From NCBI GenBank assembly GCA_003506435.1, contig DOAQ01000040.1:12671-56558 (forward strand): 43,888 nucleotides of DNA, in the 5' to 3' direction. The position numbers and the translations under genes were made by a program. Below the pieces are notes generated by a model. The model was not told the DNA's origin and made no database searches. It worked only from the letters and a program-made list of their open reading frames with translations. Origin of the DNA: Prolixibacteraceae bacterium (GTDB lineage Bacteria; Bacteroidota; Bacteroidia; Bacteroidales; Prolixibacteraceae). Every line of letters starts with the position of its first letter. Position 1 is the first letter of the stretch. This document shows, one piece after another, positions 24,588 to 31,367 of this stretch.

Positions 24588-25835
24588 ATGGAACTCGGAA
24601 AATATAGTTTTGGCGTGGGCGACCGTTTCAGTCACGAAGGAGAAGCCCAGTTGAGAGCATTGATGAAAGCCAATGCAAAAGGTATAGAAGTTACTCCGGT
24701 TTGGAACAAGTCGAACCGCGAGCACAACATTGTTCATTCAGAACCTGTTGAAACCCGGAAAGAAGCCGATGCTGCTGTTAAAGCTCTCGGCTGGACCGGT
24801 GGATATTACGTCGACGCCGATCATATCAACCTGACGAATGTTGACCGTTTTATCGCTTATTCCAACTTTTTTACGCTTGATGTTGCTGCATACATCGGAA
24901 ATCCTTCGGAAGTTGCTGATGTCGCTGCTTTTGTGGCTTCGTGCAAGAAATTGGGCGCTAAAGTTTCAATTCCCGGAATTGAAGCTCCAATCATTATTTC
25001 GGATGAGATTTTAAATAATGTTGCCGGAAAGTATCTGGCTGCAATCAAGGAAGCCGGGAAAATTTACCGCCATATCGAATCGGTAAAAGGAAAGAATAAT
25101 TTTATTACCGAGGTTTCGATGGACGAGGTGGAAGCGCCGCAAACGCCGGTCGATATGTTTTTCATCTTGAAAATGATTGCCGACGAAAAAATTCCGGCAC
25201 AAACCATCGCTCCAAAATTTACCGGACGGTTCAATAAAGGAGTTGATTATGTTGGCGATGTCGCACAGTTTGCCAAAGAATTTGAGCAGGATGTGCTGGT
25301 AATCGACTATGCAGTGAAAAATTTTGGTCTTCCTGAAAACCTGAAACTGAGCGTTCACTCGGGGAGCGATAAGTTCACCATTTACCCGGTTATGGCCGAA
25401 ATCATTAAAAAATATGATAAAGGTCTGCATGTGAAAACGGCCGGAACAACCTGGCTCGAAGAAGTGATTGGTCTTGCCGTTGCCGGTGGCGAAGCGCTGG
25501 AAGCCGCCAAACATATCTATACTGCTGCGCTTGGCCGTAAAGAAGAATTGTGCGCTCCGTATGCCGATGTGATCGATATCGACGATGCTAAACTTCCTTC
25601 GGTAAAAGAAGTTGCCGGTTGGAACAGTGAGAAATTTGCCAACACCCTACGCCATATTCCCGGTCACCCAGATTACAACTCAAACTTCCGCCAATTGATC
25701 CATGTGGGTTATAAAGTGGCTGCTGAAATGGGCGAAAAATACACCGGTTTGCTTGAAAAATACGCTGAGATTGTTGGTGGTTGCGTCGAGGAAAATATCT
25801 ATGATCGCCACTTGAAGAGGCTTTTTAATCTGTAA
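24588..25835 (+). CDS. uxaE: Tagaturonate epimerase UxaE
   Basis: A 415-residue cytosolic enzyme of the tagaturonate/fructuronate 3-epimerase family (known from Thermotoga and many Bacteroidota). Matches along the whole length include the opening KYSFGVGDRFSHEGEAQL, GYYVDADHINLTNVDRF, EVSMDEVEAPQTP, IAPKFTGRFNKGVDYVGD and KLSVHSGSDKFTIYP, with His and Asp/Glu residues likely to bind the metal. It converts D-tagaturonate from galacturonate into D-fructuronate, so that galacturonate and glucuronate meet in one branch (UxuB, UxuA). It is the first gene of the hexuronate cluster, 24 bases before uxaC, behind a regulated-looking promoter. Confidence 0.88.
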   Translation: MELGKYSFGVGDRFSHEGEAQLRALMKANAKGIEVTPVWNKSNREHNIVHSEPVETRKEADAAVKALGWTGGYYVDADHINLTNVDRFIAYSNFFTLDVAAYIGNPSEVADVAAFVASCKKLGAKVSIPGIEAPIIISDEILNNVAGKYLAAIKEAGKIYRHIESVKGKNNFITEVSMDEVEAPQTPVDMFFILKMIADEKIPAQTIAPKFTGRFNKGVDYVGDVAQFAKEFEQDVLVIDYAVKNFGLPENLKLSVHSGSDKFTIYPVMAEIIKKYDKGLHVKTAGTTWLEEVIGLAVAGGEALEAAKHIYTAALGRKEELCAPYADVIDIDDAKLPSVKEVAGWNSEKFANTLRHIPGHPDYNSNFRQLIHVGYKVAAEMGEKYTGLLEKYAEIVGGCVEENIYDRHLKRLFNL

Positions 25836-25859
25836 AAATAAAAAATCACATAGATCGGG

Positions 25860-27260
25860 ATGAAAAAATTTATGGATGAGAATTTTCTGCTAAAAACAGA
25901 GACTGCTCAAAAATTATATCACAACCACGCGGCAAAAATGCCGATTTTCGACTACCACTGTCACATCAATCCGAAAGATATTGCTGACGATCGCAGATTT
26001 AAAACCATTACTGAAATCTGGCTCGCAGGCGATCATTATAAATGGCGTGCCATGCGCACCAACGGCATCGACGAACGTTTCTGTACCGGTAATGCGAGCG
26101 ATTGGGAGAAATTCGAAAAGTGGGCCGAAACTGTTCCATATACTTTACGAAACCCGTTGTATCACTGGACTCATCTGGAACTGAAAAAATTCTTCGGAAT
26201 TGATGAAGTTTTAAGTCCGAAAAATGCCCGGAAAATATACGATGTCTGCAACGAGAAACTGAATACTCCGGAATACAGTTGTCGGAATATTATTCGCATG
26301 GCCAATGTACATACAATATGTACGACCGACGATCCAATTGACACGTTGGAATACCATCAGAAAATAAAAGCCGACGGTTTTGAAGTTGCCGTGTTGCCTG
26401 CCTGGCGTCCCGACAAAGCCATGATGGTGGAAGACCCGAAATCTTTCAACGATTACATGGACAAACTGGCCAAAGCGGCTGAAATCAATATCAGTAATTT
26501 CGGCGATTTGATAAAAGCGCTGGACGTTCGCCATCAATATTTTCACGATAATGGATGCCGTTTGTCGGATCATGGTTTGGACACTGCTTTTGCCGAAGAA
26601 TATACTGAAGAAGAAATTAAGGCGATTTTCAAAAAGATACGTGGCGGAAATAAGCTGACAGAGTTCGAGATTCTGAAATTCAAGTCGTGCATGTTGTATG
26701 AATTCGGAATTATGGACCATTCACGCGGATGGACGCAACAGTTTCACATTGGAGCACAACGTAATAACAATACCCGTCTGTTCCGTCAATTGGGACCCGA
26801 TACCGGTTTTGATTCCATTGGCGACAAGCCGGTTGCTGAACCGCTGGCCAGATTACTCGATCACCTGGATCAGGAAAACAAATTGTGTAAAACCATTTTG
26901 TACAACCTGAACCCGAGAGATAATGAGTTGTATGCAACCATGCTGGGCAACTTTCAGGATGGTTCGGTTCCTGGGAAAATTCAGTACGGGTCGGGCTGGT
27001 GGTTCCTCGATCAGAAAGATGGCATGGAAAAACAGATGAATGATCTTTCAAATCTTGGTTTGCTGAGCCGTTTTGTTGGAATGCTGACCGACTCCCGGAG
27101 TTTCCTTTCGTACACCCGGCATGAATATTTCCGTCGGACGCTTTGCAACCTTTTGGGAAACGATGTTGAAAACGGGGAAATACCTGCTGATATGGAGTTA
27201 TTAGGGAATATGGTTGAAAATATTTCGTTCAACAACGCGAAAAACTTTTTTAATTTTTAG
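25860..27260 (+). CDS. uxaC: Uronate isomerase UxaC
   Basis: A 466-residue metal-dependent isomerase of the amidohydrolase superfamily that converts D-galacturonate to D-tagaturonate and D-glucuronate to D-fructuronate. The metal-binding HxH is in IFDYHCHINPKDIADD (about 30-45). Other family blocks are YHWTHLELKKFFGI, TTDDPIDTLEYH, VLPAWRPD, HSRGWTQQFHIGAQRNNNTR and LTDSRSFLSYTRHEYFRR near the end. The length is normal. It follows uxaE by 24 bases and is probably cotranscribed; kdgK downstream has its own promoter. Confidence 0.95.
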   Translation: MKKFMDENFLLKTETAQKLYHNHAAKMPIFDYHCHINPKDIADDRRFKTITEIWLAGDHYKWRAMRTNGIDERFCTGNASDWEKFEKWAETVPYTLRNPLYHWTHLELKKFFGIDEVLSPKNARKIYDVCNEKLNTPEYSCRNIIRMANVHTICTTDDPIDTLEYHQKIKADGFEVAVLPAWRPDKAMMVEDPKSFNDYMDKLAKAAEINISNFGDLIKALDVRHQYFHDNGCRLSDHGLDTAFAEEYTEEEIKAIFKKIRGGNKLTEFEILKFKSCMLYEFGIMDHSRGWTQQFHIGAQRNNNTRLFRQLGPDTGFDSIGDKPVAEPLARLLDHLDQENKLCKTILYNLNPRDNELYATMLGNFQDGSVPGKIQYGSGWWFLDQKDGMEKQMNDLSNLGLLSRFVGMLTDSRSFLSYTRHEYFRRTLCNLLGNDVENGEIPADMELLGNMVENISFNNAKNFFNF

Positions 27261-27290
27261 TCATTTATTAAGCTAAAAAATTCATAGGAT

Positions 27291-27332
27291 ATTGTGAGAT
27301 TAAAATAGATTTATATTTTTGCAATCGATTGC
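27291..27332 (+). promoter_or_regulatory. kdgK promoter with a perfect LacI-type operator
   Basis: ATTG (27291-27294), a 19-base spacer and an exact -7 element TATTTTTG (27314-27321) are followed by the perfect 12-bp palindrome GCAATCGATTGC (27321-27332) at the expected start of transcription. The palindrome is CG-centred with GCAA/TTGC arms, like LacI/PurR-family operators. Repression by a LacI-type regulator not encoded in this window is likely. Confidence 0.72.
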
Positions 27333-27356
27333 GCAAAAATATTTAATTTTGAAAAA

Positions 27357-28394
27357 ATGAGCAAAAAAGTTATAACATTTGGAGAAATCATGTTGCGACT
27401 GGCAACACCCGATTATTTGCGGTTTTCGCAAAGTAATACATTCTCTGCTACCTTCGGGGGCGGTGAAGCCAATGTCGCTGTTTCGTTGGCGAACTATGGT
27501 ATTCCGGTTGATTTTGTAAGCCGTTTGCCAAAAAATGACATTGGTCTTTCGTGCCAGATGGATCTACGCAAATACGATGTGGGTACCGGAAACATTGTTT
27601 GGGGCGGCGACCGTCTGGGAATTTATTTTCTCGAAACAGGCGCTGTAAGCCGTGGCAGTAAAGTGGTTTACGACCGCGCTCATTCGGCAATCGCTGAAAT
27701 TAAATCCGGAATGATTGATTGGGATAAAGTTTTTGAAGGTGCTGGCTGGTTTCACTGGACCGGCATCACACCTGCCATTTCGCAGGGGGCTGCCGATGTT
27801 TGCCTCGAAGCAATTAAAAAAGCCAATGAAAAAGGAATCACTGTTTCGTGCGATTTGAATTATCGTAAAAACCTTTGGAAATACGGGAAAAAAGCAGGTG
27901 AAGTAATGCCTGAACTGGTTGCCGGAACAGATGTTGTTTTAGGCAATGAGGAAGATGCTGAAATGGTTCTTGGAATCAAGCCGGAAGGAGTTGATGTAAC
28001 CGGCGGACATGTTGAAGCGGCTGCTTATGAATCGGTTTCAAAACAAATTATGGCCCGTTTTCCACGATGTAAAAAAGTAATTACTACCTTGCGTGGATCG
28101 GTGAATGCTAACCACAATTCGTGGGCAGGTGTACTTTGGGATGGCGCAAAATTATATGAATCGCCAACGTACCAGATTACGCATATTGTTGACCGTGTAG
28201 GCGGTGGCGATTCGTTCATGGGCGGTTTAATTTACGGTTTGCTTACGTATACCGGGAATGACCAAAAAGCACTGAACTTTGCTGTTGCTGCATCTTGTTT
28301 GAAACATACCATTTATGGCGACTACAACCAGGTAACCGTTGATGAAGTAGAAAAACTGATGGGCGGCGACGCTTCGGGACGGGTCGCCCGGTAA
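27357..28394 (+). CDS. kdgK: 2-dehydro-3-deoxygluconokinase KdgK
   Basis: A 345-residue PfkB-family (ribokinase fold) sugar kinase. N-terminal block ITFGEIMLRLATPDYLRF; substrate-binding GGGEANVAVSLANYG (about 35-49); C-terminal nucleotide-binding and catalytic motif DRVGGGDSFMGGLIYG (about 281-296), whose Asp is the catalytic base. It phosphorylates 2-keto-3-deoxygluconate (KDG) to KDPG, which the aldolase encoded next splits. The gene has its own promoter with a LacI-type operator. The C-terminal ASGRVAR runs to the edge of a GC-rich intergenic repeat, so the last few residues may be an extension created by that repeat. Confidence 0.92.
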   Translation: MSKKVITFGEIMLRLATPDYLRFSQSNTFSATFGGGEANVAVSLANYGIPVDFVSRLPKNDIGLSCQMDLRKYDVGTGNIVWGGDRLGIYFLETGAVSRGSKVVYDRAHSAIAEIKSGMIDWDKVFEGAGWFHWTGITPAISQGAADVCLEAIKKANEKGITVSCDLNYRKNLWKYGKKAGEVMPELVAGTDVVLGNEEDAEMVLGIKPEGVDVTGGHVEAAAYESVSKQIMARFPRCKKVITTLRGSVNANHNSWAGVLWDGAKLYESPTYQITHIVDRVGGGDSFMGGLIYGLLTYTGNDQKALNFAVAASCLKHTIYGDYNQVTVDEVEKLMGGDASGRVAR

Positions 28395-28395
28395 A

Positions 28396-28435
28396 AAGGC
28401 CTCTCCAACCCCTCCGCTGGAGGGGAGAAGGAAAA
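28396..28435. repeat. GC-rich palindromic intergenic repeat, first copy
   Basis: CCCCTCC-GCT-GGAGGGG (28409-28425) is a seven-bp hairpin set in CTCTCCAACC and GAGAAGG flanks. A related element follows at 28556-28588. Repeats of this CCCCTCC/GGAGGGG type are scattered in intergenic regions of many Bacteroidota. Confidence 0.65.
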
Positions 28436-28555
28436 AGCAGATGCAGTTCTTCAATACGAAACTGACTGGAGGCAAGATATAAGCCTTCCAAAATCTTCCA
28501 AAGGAAGAATTTTTAGATAATGAAATTAAAATATTAAAAACTGGTTGTCCCGCCA

Positions 28556-28588
28556 GTTCTCCCCCTCAGGGGGAGTTAGAGGGGCTAA
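28556..28588. repeat. GC-rich palindromic intergenic repeat, second copy
   Basis: CTCCCCCT-C-AGGGGGAG (28559-28575), an eight-bp inverted repeat, is followed by TTAGAGGGGC. It ends just before the kdgA start at 28592 and could form a hairpin in the leader of kdgA. It resembles the element at 28396-28435 in composition but not in exact sequence. Confidence 0.65.
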
Positions 28589-28591
28589 CTT

Positions 28592-29260
28592 ATGGCACGA
28601 TTTACCAGAATAGAAGTAGCAGTTAAGATGAAGGAAACAGGCATTGTCCCTGTTTTCTATCACGGAGATGTTGAGGTTTGCAAGTCGGTTGTGAAAGCCT
28701 GTTACGACGGAGGAATCCGCGTATTTGAATTCACCAACCGGGGCGACTTTGCATCGCTTGTTTTTGCTGAATTAAATAAATGGGCGATAAAAGAATGCCC
28801 GGAAATGATCATGGGAGTGGGTTCAATCGTTGATGAAGGAACTACAGCTATGTACATCGCACTCGGTTCTAATTTTATCGTTTCTCCTTTGATTGACGAG
28901 GGAATGGCAAAAGTGTGCAACAAACGCAAAGTGGCGTGGAGCCCTGGTTGCGGTTCGGTAACCGAGATTGGCCGTGCTCATGAATTAGGTTGCGAAGTGG
29001 TAAAAATTTTCCCGGGTTCGTCCGTTGGAGGCCCCGATTTTGTGAAAGGTGTTTTGGGCCCGATGCCATACGCTAGTATTATGCCGACCGGCGGTGTTGA
29101 GCCAACCGAAGCCAGCCTGAAAATCTGGTTTGGAGCTGGTGTTCATTGTGTGGGAATGGGGTCGCAATTGTTCCCGAAAGATGTGCTGGCAAGTAAAAAC
29201 TGGACTTTCATTACCGAAAAATGCAGGGAGGCGCTCGAAATAGTTAAGAAAATAAGATAA
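28592..29260 (+). CDS. kdgA: KDPG aldolase KdgA (Eda)
   Basis: A 222-residue class I aldolase of the KDPG/KHG family that splits KDPG to pyruvate and glyceraldehyde-3-phosphate. Family blocks: GIVPVFYHGDVEVCKSVVKA, GGIRVFEFTNRG (the catalytic Glu), MGVGSIVDEGTTAMYIALGS, SPGCGSVTEIGRA and VVKIFPGSSVGGPDFVKGV with the Schiff-base lysine (about 138), then MPTGGVEPTEASLKIWFGAG. The length is slightly above the usual 210. It completes the Entner-Doudoroff end of the uronate route and lies between kdgK and exuT on the same strand. Confidence 0.94.
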   Translation: MARFTRIEVAVKMKETGIVPVFYHGDVEVCKSVVKACYDGGIRVFEFTNRGDFASLVFAELNKWAIKECPEMIMGVGSIVDEGTTAMYIALGSNFIVSPLIDEGMAKVCNKRKVAWSPGCGSVTEIGRAHELGCEVVKIFPGSSVGGPDFVKGVLGPMPYASIMPTGGVEPTEASLKIWFGAGVHCVGMGSQLFPKDVLASKNWTFITEKCREALEIVKKIR

Positions 29261-29291
29261 AACTCAAACTCAACTCAAACTCAACTCAAAC
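29261..29291. repeat. Short tandem repeat between kdgA and exuT
   Basis: AACTCAAACTC is repeated at 29261-29271 and 29272-29282, and a third, partial copy reaches 29291. It fills most of the 54 bases between the two genes. Confidence 0.75.
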
Positions 29292-29314
29292 AATAAACCA
29301 TAAAACTAGAATGA

Positions 29315-30850
29315 ATGAATCAAATTAATCAACAAATCGGAAAATATAGGTGGACTATTTGTGCCCTGGTATTTTTTGCGACAACTGTAAACTATTTAGA
29401 CCGGCAGGTTCTCAGCTTGTTGAAAGATCGATTGGAAGTACAGTTTAACTGGAGCGATTCCGATTATGCCAACATTGTTTCTGTTTTTCAGTTCGTATAT
29501 GCTATTTCGATGCTTTTTGCCGGACGTTTGATCGACTGGCTTGGAACTAAACTGGGGTATGCCTGGGCTCTTATTATTTGGTCGGTAGGAGCAATGGTTC
29601 ATGCTTTGGCTAAAGGTACGGGAGGTTTTATGATTGCCCGTGGTGTTCTTGGCTTTGGCGAGTCAGGCAACTTTCCCGCAGCGATAAAAACAACAGCAGA
29701 ATGGTTTCCAAAGAAGGAAAGAGCGTTGGCAACGGGAATATTTAACTCCGGGTCGAATGTTGGGGCAATACTTGCGCCGCTCACGGTGCCGTGGATTGCC
29801 GATCATTTAGGATGGGAATGGGCCTTCATTATTATCGGGGGAATTGGCTTCCTGTGGTTGATTTTCTGGTTTTGGCTTTACGAATCGCCATTTCACAGCA
29901 AACGTGTGGGTGAAGCTGAACTTGCATATATTAATGCCGATGCTGACAGGGAAAAAACGACTAACAGCGCCAAAAATGCAAAGGGTGAAAAAATATCGTG
30001 GTTTAAACTTCTTAAATACCGACAGACATGGGCTTTCAGCTTTGGAAAGTTTATGACCGATGGCGTCTGGTGGTTCTTCCTGTTTTGGCTTCCTGCTTAT
30101 TTGAAGGCGCAATATGGTATGACTGGAATGGATGTGGCTTTCCCTCTGGCTGTTCTTTACATGATGTCATCCATAGGTAGTATTGGAGGGGGCTGGTTCC
30201 CGATGTACTTTATCAATAAAGGTTACGAACCGTATTCTGCACGGATGAAAGCTATGTTAACCATCGCTCTTTTCCCATTAATCGTTTTGAGTGCCCAATA
30301 TTTGGGAGTTTACAGTTATTGGTTGCCTGTTTGCATTATTGGAATCGGAACGGCTGCACATCAGGCTTGGTCTGCCAATATTTTTACAACTGTTTCGGAT
30401 ATGTTTCCGGGCAAAGCTGTTGCCAGTGTAACCGGAATTGGCGGAATGGCCGGAGGAATCGGAGGGATTGTGGTCAATAAAAGCGCAGGATGGTTATTCG
30501 ACGGTTATCGTCATGCAGGTATTGCAAAATCCTGGATCGAAGGACAGGCTGCCAACCTGGGCGATTTCATCTCAAAAATCAGGTCAATGGAACTGGTCAA
30601 TAAACACGGAGATGTTATCAATCTTGATAAGGTTGAACTGGGAGGCCTTCCGTCAGAAGTTATGACACAGATTCAGTCAATTGACCCTGCATCGTTTGAA
30701 CTGCTAAAATCAATTCAGGCTCCTGTTGTCCAGGCGAACATGACTACAGCGTATACAATTGTATTTGCTTTCTGTGCTCTGGCATACCTGATTGCCTGGG
30801 GGGTTATGCACTTATTGGTGCCGAAATTTAAAAAGATAGAGATGGACTAA
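29315..30850 (+). CDS. exuT: Hexuronate transporter ExuT (MFS, ACS family)
   Basis: A 511-residue major facilitator protein of the anion:cation symporter family. N-terminal VNYLDRQVLS, the loop-2 motif AGRLIDWLGTKLGYAWAL, GFGESGNFPAAIKTTAEWFPKKERA and FNSGSNVGAILAPL match the ExuT subgroup that takes up galacturonate and glucuronate with protons. About 12 membrane segments are visible. A hydrophilic insert of roughly 75 residues lies between the last helices (about 395-470) and is absent from the enterobacterial protein. The genes on both sides belong to uronate catabolism, which supports the substrate. The start at 29315 is in frame with the conserved N-terminus; the ATG at 29311 is not. Confidence 0.9.
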   Translation: MNQINQQIGKYRWTICALVFFATTVNYLDRQVLSLLKDRLEVQFNWSDSDYANIVSVFQFVYAISMLFAGRLIDWLGTKLGYAWALIIWSVGAMVHALAKGTGGFMIARGVLGFGESGNFPAAIKTTAEWFPKKERALATGIFNSGSNVGAILAPLTVPWIADHLGWEWAFIIIGGIGFLWLIFWFWLYESPFHSKRVGEAELAYINADADREKTTNSAKNAKGEKISWFKLLKYRQTWAFSFGKFMTDGVWWFFLFWLPAYLKAQYGMTGMDVAFPLAVLYMMSSIGSIGGGWFPMYFINKGYEPYSARMKAMLTIALFPLIVLSAQYLGVYSYWLPVCIIGIGTAAHQAWSANIFTTVSDMFPGKAVASVTGIGGMAGGIGGIVVNKSAGWLFDGYRHAGIAKSWIEGQAANLGDFISKIRSMELVNKHGDVINLDKVELGGLPSEVMTQIQSIDPASFELLKSIQAPVVQANMTTAYTIVFAFCALAYLIAWGVMHLLVPKFKKIEMD

Positions 30851-30885
30851 GGTTTATAATCACTGAATTCAATATTCAGAAATCT

Positions 30886-30926
30886 AAAAAGAAGAAAAGT
30901 TCGGGTAACCAGCTTTTCTTCTTTTT
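30886..30926 (+). terminator. Terminator after exuT
   Basis: A perfect 14-bp A/T-rich stem (30886-30899 with 30913-30926) followed by T-rich sequence. Confidence 0.75.
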
Positions 30927-30933
30927 ATTTTTG
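30926..30933 (+). promoter_or_regulatory. Candidate -7 element for kdgF
   Basis: TATTTTTG is an exact TAnnTTTG, 20 bases before the ATG. It overlaps the end of the terminator stem. A -33 element is not clear. Confidence 0.4.
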
Positions 30934-30953
30934 CACTGAAAAATAAAAAAATC

Positions 30954-31298
30954 ATGGAGAAAAAAAGTAAAGAAATATTGCTTGAAAAAGAGGTTGACTG
31001 GGAAGATGTTGGTGGGGGAGTTTCGCGTCAGATTTTTGGCTACGATAAAACCATCATGATGGTGAAAGTGAAATTTGAGCAGGGCGCTGTTGGGTATAAA
31101 CACCAGCATCCTCATGTTCAGACTACCTTTGTTGCTGCCGGTAAATTTGAACTTAGCATTGGCGATGAAACAAAAATTATCGAAACCGGAGATGGCTTTT
31201 ATGTTGAACCAAACAAAATTCATGGGGTTGTTTGCCTCGAAGCTGGTATGCTGATTGACGTTTTCAGTCCCATGCGGGAAGATTTTCTGAAATACTGA
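30954..31298 (+). CDS. kdgF: KdgF-like cupin, unsaturated uronate linearisation
   Basis: A 114-residue single-domain cupin. Metal ligands lie in HQHPHVQTTFV (about 46-56), with the last histidine in NKIHGVVCLE; GKFELSIGDE and IDVFSPMREDFL complete the KdgF pattern. KdgF opens the ring of 4,5-unsaturated uronates, made by polysaccharide lyases and unsaturated glucuronyl hydrolases, to the linear keto form on the way to KDG. Its place next to kdgK, kdgA and exuT supports that role. KduI, KduD, lyases and GH88/GH105 hydrolases are not in the window. Confidence 0.83.
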   Translation: MEKKSKEILLEKEVDWEDVGGGVSRQIFGYDKTIMMVKVKFEQGAVGYKHQHPHVQTTFVAAGKFELSIGDETKIIETGDGFYVEPNKIHGVVCLEAGMLIDVFSPMREDFLKY

Positions 31299-31337
31299 TT
31301 TTTTCTTCATATTCATGAACCTTTCAATCTTTGGGTG

Positions 31338-31345
31338 TACTATTG
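31338..31345 (+). promoter_or_regulatory. Possible -7 element for the GT117 gene
   Basis: TACTATTG differs by one base from TAnnTTTG and lies 22 bases before the ATG at 31368. Confidence 0.3.
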
Positions 31346-31367
31346 AAGGTACGATTAAAAAGTAAGC

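Noticed and set aside
27357..28394. GGGDSF instead of the more usual GAGDxF in KdgK as a sign of an inactive kinase
   Set aside because: The catalytic aspartate is kept, and PfkB kinases of this phylum tolerate the change; the genomic context supports an active enzyme.
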